Assembly: GCF_965225875.1 (NCBI RefSeq)
Contig: NZ_CBDDBS010000002.1
Coordinates: 4,480,256 to 4,544,255 of the forward strand
DNA: 64,000 bases
Direction: 5' to 3'
Source: Haliscomenobacter sp965225875
GTDB lineage: Bacteria; Bacteroidota; Bacteroidia; Chitinophagales; Saprospiraceae
The notes under the pieces are model-generated. The model did no database searches and was not told the origin of the DNA. It saw only the letters and a list, made by a program, of their open reading frames with translations. Every line of letters starts with the position of its first letter. Positions within the stretch are counted from its first letter, which is position 1. Shown piece after piece: positions 1 through 8,382 of the stretch. Position numbers and translations under genes: made by a program.

Positions 1-308
1 TTAAAATATTGGCCAAAAAGCTGGGTTTGAAACAGCACAACATTTACAAGGACATGGGCACCAGCTCCGCCCGGGTCAGCAACGTGTTTAACTCTGTCAA
101 CAACCCCAGCTACGAATTTTTGCAAAGCTTTCTTAGTGCATACCCCATTGTCAACGCCAATTGGTTGCTTACGGGTGAAGGCGAGATGTTACTCTACGAC
201 GTTGAGGTCAGGGAATCCGATGAGAGAAAATGGTCTACCCCTGATTTGCGCAAAAGAATCGATCGGGTTGAAGCATTTTTGAAAGGGAAATTTGATGACT
301 TTGAGTAG
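1..308 (+). CDS. XRE-type HTH regulator, 5'-truncated by window edge
   Basis: The frame is already open at the window edge and ends at the TAG at 306-308, so the start codon lies upstream; the in-frame TTG at 9 is unlikely to be the true start. About 100 residues are visible. The first 35 hold the second half of an XRE-like helix-turn-helix, including the stretch SSARVSNVFN. They are followed by a NWLLTGEGEM segment, which is common after the DNA-binding domain of phage-repressor-like regulators in Bacteroidota. The tail is short and charged. The target is unknown. The next gene is on the opposite strand, so the two converge with a 25-bp gap. Confidence 0.7.
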   Translation, partial: KILAKKLGLKQHNIYKDMGTSSARVSNVFNSVNNPSYEFLQSFLSAYPIVNANWLLTGEGEMLLYDVEVRESDERKWSTPDLRKRIDRVEAFLKGKFDDFE

Positions 309-333
309 TCAACTTTTCTGTAAACACCCCACA

Positions 334-894
334 CTAAATATTTTGAATCGTTATTCTTCTTTTTTCTTTCAATGCTTTAAAATGCGAGGGCGTCAGCCCG
401 GTTATTTTTTTGAACTGGTTGGACAAGTGTGCAGCACTGCTGTAATTGAGTTTATAGGCAATTTGGGCAATGGTATCTTCTCCAAAAATGATCAACTCCT
501 TTATCCGCTCAATTTTTAAGGCAATCATAAACTGTTCAATGGTCGTGGCTTCAACTTCTGAAAAGAAATTGGCCAGGTAGGTGTAGTTGTGATTTAACTC
601 CTGGCCCAACAGAACGGAGAACTTAAGATTTGGCCTTTCGTCGGAATTGTAAACATAATCAATCGCTATTTTTCTGATCTTCTCAATCAACACACCTTGT
701 CTTTTTTCTAACAATTCTAACCCTGCCTTATTGATTTTGGTATTCAGTTTCTTTTTTTCATCATCGGTCATATCCTCCTTCGTTTCTATTTCCCCAAGTT
801 CAACTTTAATGAGTGGAATGCCGAGTTCATCCAAAGCATCTTTAACAACAATTTTACAGCTTTCGCAAGCCATGTTTTTTACGTAGATTTTCAT
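334..894 (-). CDS. AraC-family regulator with HMA-like CxxC N-terminus
   Basis: This is a 186-residue protein. Residues 1-70 resemble a heavy-metal-associated fold, starting MKIYVKNMACESCK with the metal-binding pattern MxCxxC. Residues about 85-180 form an AraC helix-turn-helix pair: DTIAQIAYKLNYSSAAHLSNQFKKITGLTPSHF is the usual second HTH. The arrangement suggests a metal-responsive regulator or one recruited from a metallochaperone, but the inducer is inferred, not shown. The gene is divergent from the MFS exporter at 1137 across a 240-bp AT-rich gap, so it may control that transporter. It is smaller than canonical AraC proteins of about 300 residues. Confidence 0.8.
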   Translation of the reverse strand: MKIYVKNMACESCKIVVKDALDELGIPLIKVELGEIETKEDMTDDEKKKLNTKINKAGLELLEKRQGVLIEKIRKIAIDYVYNSDERPNLKFSVLLGQELNHNYTYLANFFSEVEATTIEQFMIALKIERIKELIIFGEDTIAQIAYKLNYSSAAHLSNQFKKITGLTPSHFKALKEKRRITIQNI

Positions 895-1136
895 AAAGGA
901 TTCACTTTGCTTGTTGCTGGTGTTAAAATCTAATCCAGCGTCAGATCAATAGTCAGCATTGTACGAAAGGCGGGCACATCGAACCGTTTGTACAACACTG
1001 GAAGGTGTACACTTGTTGCATTGGCTCAATAAACCTTGTTGAAACTGGTAATTTAAATTTTTAAATATTTTAAATAAATTCTTCTTTTTTAAGAACAATA
1101 TGTTTAAATAGCAGCCTAAATTGTACACCTGCCCTT

Positions 1137-2321
1137 ATGAAAAAGCCCGAATTCATTGCATTTTCCGCCTGCGCCATGGTACTCACTGCGCTGGGTATTG
1201 ACGTTATGTTGCCCGCCCTTGGAGAGGTTCGAGACCATTTTAAGCTCGGGGCTGAGTCCACTACCGCTTCGCTGATCATCACCTACTTCTTCATGGGGCA
1301 GATCGGTCAGTTAATTTTTGGCATTTTATCGGATCGTTTGGGGCGGCTGGCCATTTTGAAGATAGGTTTTCCTTTGTACATACTGGGAGGACTTCTAGCC
1401 GCATTTTCGCCGGGATTGCAATGGATGTTGATTGGGCGATTTTTTGCGGGAGTGGGTGCAGCGGCCATTTTTACCACCACTATCGCAGGGGTGCGCGACC
1501 GTTACGAGGGCGACCAAATGGCGGGCATCATGTCGCATATCCTCACGATTTTTTTGCTTACTCCCATTCTTGCACCTTTTTTGGGAACCTTTGTTTTGTG
1601 GCTTTTTGATTGGAGAACCTTGTTTTTTATTCCACCAGCCTTTGCGGTGCTGGTCTTTTTATGGTCGCTTCGGCTGGAGGAATCCCTCCCCAAAGCCTCA
1701 AGATCAAAGTTTGAAGTCAAGGCGCTCCTTCAACAAATGGGCACGGTGCTGAGCAACCGCACCTTTTTGCAATACACCAGCGTTACCACCTTGCTTTTTA
1801 TTCCCTTCAGCTCCTACATCGCCAGTTCGGAAAGAATCGTGGGGGAAATCTACCAACGCCCTACACTTTTCCCCTGGATTTTTGCCGGAATGGGGCTGTT
1901 TATGGCCTTTTGTACGTCCATGAATTCGCGGCTGGTGGCCAGGCTTGGTGCCATTAAAAGCATTCGTGGCTTATTGCTTTTGTATGTGACGGTTGGCCTT
2001 GTTCTGTTTGCCATCACCTGGTACTTTGAGCAACTACCTCCAATGCCGGTATTTTTTATAGGCATTACCTTGATTATGGGCATTAATCTGGCCATTGAAC
2101 CCAATAGCAGTGCCCTAGCGCTGGAGCCATTGGGAGACACGGCGGGTACAGCTGCTTCCTTGTATGGTACGTTTTTTTTCTTTTTTGGGTCTGTTTTTGG
2201 GGCTTTGATCAGCAAACAATTGGTGCATGGCGTAATGCCCCTGGTTCTGGCTTATTTTTTAATTGGAGTGGTAGCAATGGGTCTGGCTTTATTGAGGCGG
2301 GGACGAAATGAATTTCAATGA
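1137..2321 (+). CDS. MFS drug/solute exporter, Bcr/CflA-like (DHA1)
   Basis: This 394-residue polytopic membrane protein has about 12 hydrophobic segments. The N-terminal half carries MLPALGEVRDHF at the end of helix 1 and the MFS motif A region GILSDRLGRL between helices 2 and 3, as in the Bcr/CflA drug-resistance family (12-TM proton antiporters). The length is normal for the family. The substrate cannot be predicted from the sequence. ATG 1137 sits directly before a KKPEF start and the first hydrophobic helix. The stop is 5 bp from the convergent beta-helix gene. Confidence 0.85.
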   Translation: MKKPEFIAFSACAMVLTALGIDVMLPALGEVRDHFKLGAESTTASLIITYFFMGQIGQLIFGILSDRLGRLAILKIGFPLYILGGLLAAFSPGLQWMLIGRFFAGVGAAAIFTTTIAGVRDRYEGDQMAGIMSHILTIFLLTPILAPFLGTFVLWLFDWRTLFFIPPAFAVLVFLWSLRLEESLPKASRSKFEVKALLQQMGTVLSNRTFLQYTSVTTLLFIPFSSYIASSERIVGEIYQRPTLFPWIFAGMGLFMAFCTSMNSRLVARLGAIKSIRGLLLLYVTVGLVLFAITWYFEQLPPMPVFFIGITLIMGINLAIEPNSSALALEPLGDTAGTAASLYGTFFFFFGSVFGALISKQLVHGVMPLVLAYFLIGVVAMGLALLRRGRNEFQ

Positions 2322-2326
2322 AACTT

Positions 2327-3976
2327 TTAATAAGTCACCACTTTCACGTCCTTGAATATAAAAGTATTGTCGCTGATTCTTAGCGCCTTGCCACTGGCAG
2401 TAGTCACATTTTTGAGCAAAACCTCCCTTGTTCTGACAAAAGGAAACTTTTCCTCGTAAGAACCATCGGTCATTTGGGGATTAAAATTGGAGAAAATTGC
2501 CGGCCCCTGGTAATTCTCTGGATGATTGGAGTCGTCGATTTTGAGGTTTTCAATGCTGATCCGTTCCGGCATGTAACAGGTATAGCCAAAATCATGGTCA
2601 CTGGCATTGGAACCACCAATCAGGCTGGCACTGACCGGGTTGCCACTCGCAGGTACAAACGTACAATTGCGGATGATAAACTCCCCTTGCCAGGTACTGC
2701 CATAATCGCTGCGCAGGTTGACGAGGTTCCGGCCGTAGATGGTGCAATTCTCCACCGTTAAAACCCCGCTACCGATGGCATTGATGCCCATGTGTCCGAG
2801 GGTCGAGTTGCGGATGGTTGCATTGGCTACCCCCATGTGGGCATCGAAACGGGAAAGGATACATTTGTCATAAAGCAAATTTTTGCTGTAGTTGGAACCA
2901 AAGATTCCCCAGTATTTGCTGTCCTTGATGTCATTGGTCTGGCTGCAATTCACGAAGGAGACGTTAAGGGCACGGTTGACGATAAGGTCGTAAGTACCCA
3001 TAGTTACGGGCTTCCCGGCGGCGCCAATCGTGCTGTAGGTTTTGTGCCCGGTCAGGATGCAGTTCTGAACGGTTACGTAGGCGCAGTTATTGACGTTGAT
3101 GAAGCCATTGTAGGGCGCCCCGTGCTCGCCTTCGCCGCTGACGCGATGTTCCAGCCCGTCCACAATAACGTTGGAACGTTTGATCGTGAGGTTTCGGCTG
3201 TAATAAGTGTATTTCGATTCGGCCTGGTTGGCAATGGTGGTGAAACGGCCTCCGCTGATGTTCAACTTCTTTTCGTCAATGGGAAGCGCAGTGATTTCGG
3301 TGATTTGGTCAAAGTCCCAGATGATTGGTGCAGCCATGTCCACCTTGCCGGTTTTATCTACAACAAAGATATCGGTTTGGGCAGATCCATTGTTTTGGTT
3401 CAAGCCAAAGCGGATGTAACGTCTTATGTTGGAATTGGTGACCGTGATCAGGCAATTTTCGGGTAGAGAAACTGCGATTTTCTCCTGATTCCGCTTGAGA
3501 GAAGAGACTCCCTCCAGCTTAAACGCCTGTAGTTTGGAACCAACTTCAAAAACGGCAGCGTTGTAATTTTTTACTGCGGTATCGTCAATGATGAAGGCCG
3601 CTGTGCCGAAATCGGTGTCCGTTTGGATGATTGCGGTGCGCTCTTTTCCTCCAATGAAGTAGGTGGCTCCCTGGTCGGCTTTTACCATTAGGTTTTGCTG
3701 ATTGGCGAAGGCATGGGTTACTGCTATGGCGTCGATGTCATCGGTTTTGCCGTCGCCCTTGGCACCGAAGTCGCTGTAGCGAACGAATCCACGGGCTTTG
3801 AATTTGCGGACATCCTTGGGGGAAACATTTACTTGCAATACTGAATTTTCAAGGGTGAGCACCTGGGTTTTCTTCTTGGTGGAGGTGATTACTATGTTTT
3901 CAAGTGAGGCATCGGTTTGTGCCTGTGTCACCATTGCGTGGATTGAGAAGAGGAACAAGAGGAAGATATATTTCAT
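2327..3976 (-). CDS. Secreted pectate-lyase-3-type right-handed beta-helix protein
   Basis: This 549-residue protein has a Sec signal peptide at residues 1-19 (hydrophobic core, then AQT). Residues about 60-110 carry the RYSDFGAKGDGKTDD motif, which marks the pectate lyase 3/GH28-related superfamily (FGAKGDGxTDD). The rest is rich in short NCT/NCS/NAxxR turns typical of a parallel beta-helix, for example ENCTIYGRNLVNLRSDYGS. It is probably an extracellular polysaccharide-binding or -cleaving enzyme. Polygalacturonase catalytic motifs are not obvious, so the activity is left open. It is preceded by a long nested palindrome. Confidence 0.75.
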   Translation of the reverse strand: MKYIFLLFLFSIHAMVTQAQTDASLENIVITSTKKKTQVLTLENSVLQVNVSPKDVRKFKARGFVRYSDFGAKGDGKTDDIDAIAVTHAFANQQNLMVKADQGATYFIGGKERTAIIQTDTDFGTAAFIIDDTAVKNYNAAVFEVGSKLQAFKLEGVSSLKRNQEKIAVSLPENCLITVTNSNIRRYIRFGLNQNNGSAQTDIFVVDKTGKVDMAAPIIWDFDQITEITALPIDEKKLNISGGRFTTIANQAESKYTYYSRNLTIKRSNVIVDGLEHRVSGEGEHGAPYNGFINVNNCAYVTVQNCILTGHKTYSTIGAAGKPVTMGTYDLIVNRALNVSFVNCSQTNDIKDSKYWGIFGSNYSKNLLYDKCILSRFDAHMGVANATIRNSTLGHMGINAIGSGVLTVENCTIYGRNLVNLRSDYGSTWQGEFIIRNCTFVPASGNPVSASLIGGSNASDHDFGYTCYMPERISIENLKIDDSNHPENYQGPAIFSNFNPQMTDGSYEEKFPFVRTREVLLKNVTTASGKALRISDNTFIFKDVKVVTY

Positions 3977-4037
3977 TACGAGCGGATTTATAAAATAAGG
4001 GACGCCAATGGTTGGGTAATCCCCTTACTTACAAACC

Positions 4038-4587
4038 CACATTACGCAGTGGAGCAGCTTTGCTGCCTACTATTCGCCACGACGATTTAAGCACTTGAGG
4101 CTTCGCCTCTCTTTGCTAAAAGGGACAGGATTGAAAACGGATGAAACGGATTGAACGGATTGGAACGGATTTTTTATTCCGCCTGTACCGGCGAGTAATA
4201 AGAAGTAATAGACATTTTTCGCAGCTTCGCTGCTCATGGTTGATTTCACCACGACGTCCACGACGATCACGACGTTTATGCGCTTCGCGCTGGATAACGA
4301 CGCTTTGCGTCGTGTCGTGGCGGTAGCCATTCGTCGTGCTCGTCGTGGACGTCGTGGTTACATAAAGAGCAGCGAAGCTGCGAAAAAAACTTTGCATTAC
4401 TATTCACTGCTCGCAGCGGATAAGGACGAGCCGAAGGCGAGTCAAAGTCCGTTCCATTCCGTTCAATCCGTTTCATCCGTTTTCCAATCCTGCCGCTCTA
4501 CGCCGAAGGCATTAAAGCGCAAAGCGCACAAAAAGTCGTCGTGGTAAAATAAAAACCGAGCAACAAAGCTGCTTGCTGCGTAATGTG
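4038..4587. repeat. 550-bp multi-shell nested palindrome
   Basis: This fills the gap between 3977 and 4601. Successive arm pairs are nested around a centre near 4310. The outermost pair is 4038-4049 with 4576-4587 (12 bp, perfect). Next are 4077-4085 with 4536-4544, then 4127-4169 with 4448-4491 (about 42 bp, built of repeated ACGGATTGA-like units, near-perfect). Inside these lie 4220-4234 with 4368-4382 (perfect 15 bp) and 4248-4274 with 4332-4358 (reiterated CACGACG units). Each shell is separated from the next by non-pairing spacer. No credible coding sequence occupies it; the short ORFs across it are repeat-driven. Confidence 0.85.
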
Positions 4588-4601
4588 AGCTACAAAATCA
4601 G

Positions 4602-4985
4602 TTACTCCACCATATCCACAAACAAGCTCTCCATCGCCTTCTCCAAATCCGGACTAATCCCCGGATGCGGCCTCGAAGTTTGAATGGAGCCACTGCGTAC
4701 CGCCGTGAGCCAGCGAAAACGTTCAGCGGCGTCGAGTTGGGCGATGGGGCTTTTGACCTTTTCTCCGGCGGCAATTTTGCTGAAGGCCTCCAGGTTTTTG
4801 CGCAATTCCTCCACATCGGCATCAGGCCGCAGGGCGAGGATTTTTTCTTCCGGGAGCTGATAGCGCATCCGAATGAGTTTTTGCCTTTTGCAAAACAAAA
4901 TCACCCCCACATTCACGAACTCTTCCCGTTCCACTGCAGGCACCACCCGGACGATGGCGTATTCATACAAGTGTTTTGGCTGCAT
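4602..4985 (-). CDS. DUF3037 family protein
   Basis: This 127-residue protein begins HLYEYAIVRVVPAVEREEFVNVG. That pattern (YxYxxVRxVPxxxRxEFVNVGV) is typical of DUF3037, which is usually encoded next to a HipA-like kinase, as here. No biochemical function is established for it. It overlaps the upstream HipA-like gene by 23 bp (4963-4985), which suggests translational coupling. The stop is only 15 bp from the outer arm of the nested palindrome, which may serve as the transcript end. Confidence 0.75.
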   Translation of the reverse strand: MQPKHLYEYAIVRVVPAVEREEFVNVGVILFCKRQKLIRMRYQLPEEKILALRPDADVEELRKNLEAFSKIAAGEKVKSPIAQLDAAERFRWLTAVRSGSIQTSRPHPGISPDLEKAMESLFVDMVE

Positions 4986-5748
4986 CTTGGGCTTCTTTTA
5001 TGAACTGCTCGGAATGAAGGAGTCTCTGGCTCAGGAAATTGTAATAGGTATTGCGCATTTGCTCGGGGCTGTCATCTACGGAGTCCCATTGCAGCCATTC
5101 GTCGGGTATCCAGCTTACAATTTCCTGAATTTTATCTGCGGTGATCGCGGTTCGGGCAAACTGGTTGGCGGCTTCCAGTTGGGTTGCTTGGGGCAGCAAA
5201 ACGTGCGTTTTGATGTAGGGAAAAGCGGCATTTGCTTTCTGCTCAAAAGTGTCCCAACTGTGGTGAAAAAAGAGGGCCGCACCATGATCAATCAACCACA
5301 GTTCCCGATTCCACAGCAGCATATTGGTATTGCGGAAAGAGCGATCCACGTTGGCAATCAAAGCATCCAACCAAACTACTTTGGAGGCTTGCAGCGGGTC
5401 CAGTTGAGTGACCGCGGGATCGTAAGTGAAGGCGCCCGACAAAAAATGCAAACCCAGGTTCAAACCCTGACTTGCTTTTAACAAATCCTGGATTTCTTCG
5501 TCGCCTTCGGTACGGCCAAAGTCTTCGTCCAGGCCAGCAAACACCAGTTCTGGCACCTTTAAACCCAACAAACGCGCCAACTCGCCACCGATCATTTCGG
5601 CAATCAGGGTTTTGACCCCCTGGCCGCTGCCCTTGAATTTTACGACGTATTTGAAGCCATCGTCGGCTTCGGCCAGGGCAGGCAAGGAGCCGCCTTCCCG
5701 CAGGGGTTGCATGTAACGCGTGACGGTAACGGTGCGGAGTGTGTCCAT
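4963..5748 (-). CDS. HipA-like kinase family protein
   Basis: This 261-residue protein has features of the HipA-like/PI3-4-kinase fold. An N-terminal KYVVKFKG strand could supply the nucleotide-binding lysine. LDALIANVDRSFRNTNML corresponds to the HipA catalytic loop (normally NxDRHxxN, here NVDRSFRN), and LIDHGAAL matches the metal-binding DxG. It is shorter than true HipA toxins (about 440 residues), and the HipB antitoxin is replaced by the overlapping DUF3037 gene. I therefore call it HipA-like rather than a proven toxin. ATG 5748 is preceded by an intergenic gap of about 50 bp. Confidence 0.7.
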   Translation of the reverse strand: MDTLRTVTVTRYMQPLREGGSLPALAEADDGFKYVVKFKGSGQGVKTLIAEMIGGELARLLGLKVPELVFAGLDEDFGRTEGDEEIQDLLKASQGLNLGLHFLSGAFTYDPAVTQLDPLQASKVVWLDALIANVDRSFRNTNMLLWNRELWLIDHGAALFFHHSWDTFEQKANAAFPYIKTHVLLPQATQLEAANQFARTAITADKIQEIVSWIPDEWLQWDSVDDSPEQMRNTYYNFLSQRLLHSEQFIKEAQDAAKTLV

Positions 5749-5799
5749 TTTACGCAGTAGGGATTGTGAGTTGGGGTAAAAGTAAGGATTAAGTCGGGA

Positions 5800-5979
5800 C
5801 TACTCCGCTTTATGGTTACTCGTTTTTTTCTGTTTTCTATCCTTCAAAACTTTCTTCTTGAGTGCTGATTTTTTTGCTAATGCGGCCAGGTCTGAATTGG
5901 GGTCATCAAACTGTTCGCCAAGTTCTTTTTTAGTTAGGTGTTTGAGGTCTTTGTAGGTTGTGTGAATGCTTTTGGACAT
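5800..5979 (-). CDS. Small basic hypothetical protein
   Basis: The predicted product is 59 residues starting at MSKSIHTTYKDL. The frame is open further to 6021, but the internal start gives a cleaner protein and avoids running up to the neighbouring stop. The N-terminal half has a KDLKHLTKKELGEQFDDP segment, and the C-terminal 25 residues are almost entirely Lys/Ala/Ser, suggesting a nucleic-acid-associated or disordered tail. I do not recognise the family. It lies just downstream of another small gene on the same strand. Confidence 0.5.
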   Translation of the reverse strand: MSKSIHTTYKDLKHLTKKELGEQFDDPNSDLAALAKKSALKKKVLKDRKQKKTSNHKAE

Positions 5980-6021
5980 TTTGTTGCGGTTGAATGTTAT
6001 TTGAATTTCAGTTTGTAACAC

Positions 6022-6297
6022 CTATTTTCTTTTTACAATCAGGTAAATGGTCGTTGTCAATATCCAGGTAATAAAACAGTCAAGGATAAAGTTTTTGAAA
6101 TCCCAACCACAGTTTGGTGAATCAGTACCGCGTAACCAAAATTGGTAATAATATCGGTACGGGAATCCCAAATTTGCAACTGGTTTTTGAGAAAGATTAC
6201 CCACCGAACTCAGTAGTGAAACCATTGCCGAGGCATAGGATACAACGCAAAAAGCGATTGCTGAAAAGAAGGTGGCAGTTAGTAGTTTTCGAAGCAT
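6022..6297 (-). CDS. Small two-helix membrane protein, unknown
   Basis: This 91-residue protein has an N-terminal hydrophobic helix (residues 5-30, Ala/Ser/Val-rich) that could be a signal anchor. A 35-residue polar segment with two cysteines follows, then a second hydrophobic helix at about 68-86 (DCFITWILTTTIYLIVKRK) ending in a positive tail. No family recognised. It belongs to an AT-rich run of hypothetical genes on the minus strand (5.8-8.2 kb). Confidence 0.5.
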   Translation of the reverse strand: MLRKLLTATFFSAIAFCVVSYASAMVSLLSSVGNLSQKPVANLGFPYRYYYQFWLRGTDSPNCGWDFKNFILDCFITWILTTTIYLIVKRK

Positions 6298-6334
6298 TTG
6301 TTAATCGAAGTTGGTCCGCTTTCGTTTAGAACGC

Positions 6335-6919
6335 TCATTTTAGTGTCAAATAGGAATAAAGTTTTTTAGCAAAGTCAGCAAGTTTGTTGTCTGTTTCAAA
6401 TTTATAGCGGTTGTCAACATACTGAATTGATACAGTATAAATGTAACCGCTTTGTGCTTTGTCAGAATAGACTACTAAGTCAAACCGACTTTGATTAAGC
6501 CCCTTTGATCTGCGATAAAATCGAGTATTTAGAAAGTAAGCGTCTTGTCCGCCAGTTAGTTTAATCTTCTCTTGTCCGTCTTTGAATTTTTTTGGAAACT
6601 CTCTGTCAGGATTTTCTCTGTAACCACCTAAACACTTGTCTTTACAGTCGTCCAAAGTTTTTCCGCTCTGTTTAACAACAAAAATTGTCATCATAACAGG
6701 TGAACCGTTAAACATTGTAGGCAAAGCAAGCCCACTTGCCTCAAACATTTGTTCTGGGCCTAGTCCGCCTGTTGGCATTTGTCGCCACTTGTAAGGAACT
6801 TTTAGTTCGTAGTTGTCGGTGGTAACAGTTTTCAAACTGTCCCAAATTGTTTGATCAACTTGTCCATGAACAGTTGTCATCAAAGTTGCAATTGTGAATA
6901 ATGCCAAAAGTTTTTTCAT
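6335..6919 (-). CDS. Secreted hypothetical protein
   Basis: This 194-residue protein has a clear Sec signal peptide (MKKLLALFTIATLMTTVHGQ, predicted cleavage after VHG or HGQ). The mature part resembles small periplasmic proteins of the PsbP/DUF1795 kind in general pattern: YELKVPYKWRQMP near the start, and a strand-rich C-terminus ending in LADFAKKLYSYLTLK. No catalytic motif is visible, so the resemblance is only an inference. One CKDKC pair could form a disulfide. Confidence 0.6.
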   Translation of the reverse strand: MKKLLALFTIATLMTTVHGQVDQTIWDSLKTVTTDNYELKVPYKWRQMPTGGLGPEQMFEASGLALPTMFNGSPVMMTIFVVKQSGKTLDDCKDKCLGGYRENPDREFPKKFKDGQEKIKLTGGQDAYFLNTRFYRRSKGLNQSRFDLVVYSDKAQSGYIYTVSIQYVDNRYKFETDNKLADFAKKLYSYLTLK

Positions 6920-7005
6920 AGTTCTGTCTGTTAATTTCTTTTTTTGAGGGCATTTGATGGTGTTGGTTTATCGGTGACTGTATGTTGTTGGTGGCTGGCA
7001 TTCTT

Positions 7006-7599
7006 CTACGCATCCGATTTAAGCATAAAGTCATACGAGTGTTCTGTAAAATAAATTGGAACCATCCCCCAACAAAACTTTTTAGCCTTGGCAATTTTAT
7101 GCGTAGTGGTCATAAGTTCCATAAACCTCGCAATAATAATTTGTTCGCACCAATCTCTTGCATTTTGTAAATCGTCAGTGTCAAGTTCTACGTTTTCAAA
7201 TGCGTCTTGAAGTTCTTCGTAACCGCCAAGTTCAAAAACGGTGTCAGTTTCAGTTTGGCTGTCTGTGTCGAAGTCGCAAAGCCATTCCATATCGTCAAGA
7301 TTAAGTCCACCGTCATTACTATATGAGAAGCAGTCTATATACCAAAGGTCAGTGTTGATGTCAAACTCATTCATTTCAAAGTAAAGCGCTTCAACTTTAT
7401 TTTTCTTTGTCGCAAGGTTGTAAAAGTCTTCAACCCAAGAAGCCAGGTCATCTGCATGTGCTACAAGTGATTTGTCTAGCACCGTGTGGAATGTGGTGGT
7501 TGGTATTTTTCTTAACGCTGTTTGAGCAATATTTAACGCCTTGTCAAAATTATGTTGTTCAAGGTATGAATTGATTTGTTTTGCGAATTCAAAGTTCAT
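7006..7599 (-). CDS. Hypothetical acidic protein
   Basis: This is a 197-residue soluble protein. Residues 1-35 look like a helical TPR-like hairpin (INSYLEQHNFDKALNIAQTAL). The middle is strongly acidic (DIDTD/LDDMEWLCDFDTDSQTETDT), and the C-terminus has KIAKAKKFCWGM. There is no signal peptide. I do not recognise the family. It is AT-rich compared with the metabolic genes on either side, consistent with an acquired accessory block. Confidence 0.55.
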   Translation of the reverse strand: MNFEFAKQINSYLEQHNFDKALNIAQTALRKIPTTTFHTVLDKSLVAHADDLASWVEDFYNLATKKNKVEALYFEMNEFDINTDLWYIDCFSYSNDGGLNLDDMEWLCDFDTDSQTETDTVFELGGYEELQDAFENVELDTDDLQNARDWCEQIIIARFMELMTTTHKIAKAKKFCWGMVPIYFTEHSYDFMLKSDA

Positions 7600-7650
7600 G
7601 TCTGAATATTTTTTGTTAAACGGGTTTTTTCTTTATGCTTGATACCGATT

Positions 7651-8184
7651 TTAGCGGTATGTGCTTATTTGTTTTCGTTTCTCTTCATTCATTTTTCGCC
7701 ACATTTCAATATCACTGTCAAATTCTTCTTCATCGTCTGATGGTGCGTATTCAAATTGAATAGATGTCTTCGATGAGTTGGTCAGCTCAGCTATTGTCTT
7801 TTCAATTTCAAGTGTTTTGTCATAATTGTCAATTAATTTTCCACCGTCTGTAAGTCTGTTTTCTTCAACAGATATTCCAAAAATTATTTTACCGTCAAAC
7901 GTGAACTTTAGTATTATATGATGTATTCCTTTTTTTAGATTGTCGCCAATGTAAAAGGCAAATCCAAAATTTTGATTTTTAAGCCCGAAATCGATTACTT
8001 CTGTCAAAGTTCTAATTGATGTCCAAGTTTCTTCTATTTTATACTTTTCGTTTTTGTAAACAGCAATTTCCTGACCCGCTCTGTCTTCGATTTTATTTCT
8101 GTTTGCGAAATAGTTCAAAAACGTTTCAACGGTTTTTTTGTCCCGCTGTTTTGAAAGTCCGTATATGTCGTAATATGGTGGCAT
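7651..8184 (-). CDS. Hypothetical protein
   Basis: This is a 177-residue soluble protein with no recognised domain. A beta-rich middle (residues 80-115, GIHHIILKFTFDGKIIFGISVEE) is followed by a helical, Glu/Lys-rich C-terminus (EEEFDSDIEMWRKMNEEKRKQIS). It is probably a stand-alone accessory gene. The 200 bp upstream contain a 35-bp repeat copy (8222-8256) shared with 35.5 and 41.4 kb. Confidence 0.55.
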   Translation of the reverse strand: MPPYYDIYGLSKQRDKKTVETFLNYFANRNKIEDRAGQEIAVYKNEKYKIEETWTSIRTLTEVIDFGLKNQNFGFAFYIGDNLKKGIHHIILKFTFDGKIIFGISVEENRLTDGGKLIDNYDKTLEIEKTIAELTNSSKTSIQFEYAPSDDEEEFDSDIEMWRKMNEEKRKQISTYR

Positions 8185-8221
8185 CTCTTTTTTTGTTGTC
8201 GTTATTGCATTACTACGAACA

Positions 8222-8256
8222 CGCAGCGGCTTTGCGAAGTTCCGAAAAAGGAGCCG
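8222..8256. repeat. Partial copy of repeat R3
   Basis: Thirty-five bases starting CGCAGCGGCTTTGCGAAGTT match, with few changes, the left arm of the palindrome at 41398-41480 and the copy at 35464-35535. It lies in the gap between a hypothetical gene and the SDR gene. Confidence 0.6.
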
Positions 8257-8382
8257 AGTACATGGCCAGAAAATTGTGGATTAGCCATTACCGAGAAAAA
8301 GTATACAAACACCCTGAATTTGTATTACCCCTACCACTGCATTTCCCCCCACCTTTGTACCATCAATCAAAAGCAATCAAAC

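Noticed and set aside
4070..4547. Several 60-100-codon ORFs on both strands across the palindrome, rich in Arg/Ser/Thr
   Set aside because: They are translations of reiterated CACGACG and ACGGATTGA units in opposite frames, not genes.
4602..5748. Classical HipBA toxin-antitoxin module
   Set aside because: There is no HipB HTH gene, the kinase is much shorter than HipA and its loop is altered (DRSFRN), so I limited the call to HipA-like plus DUF3037.
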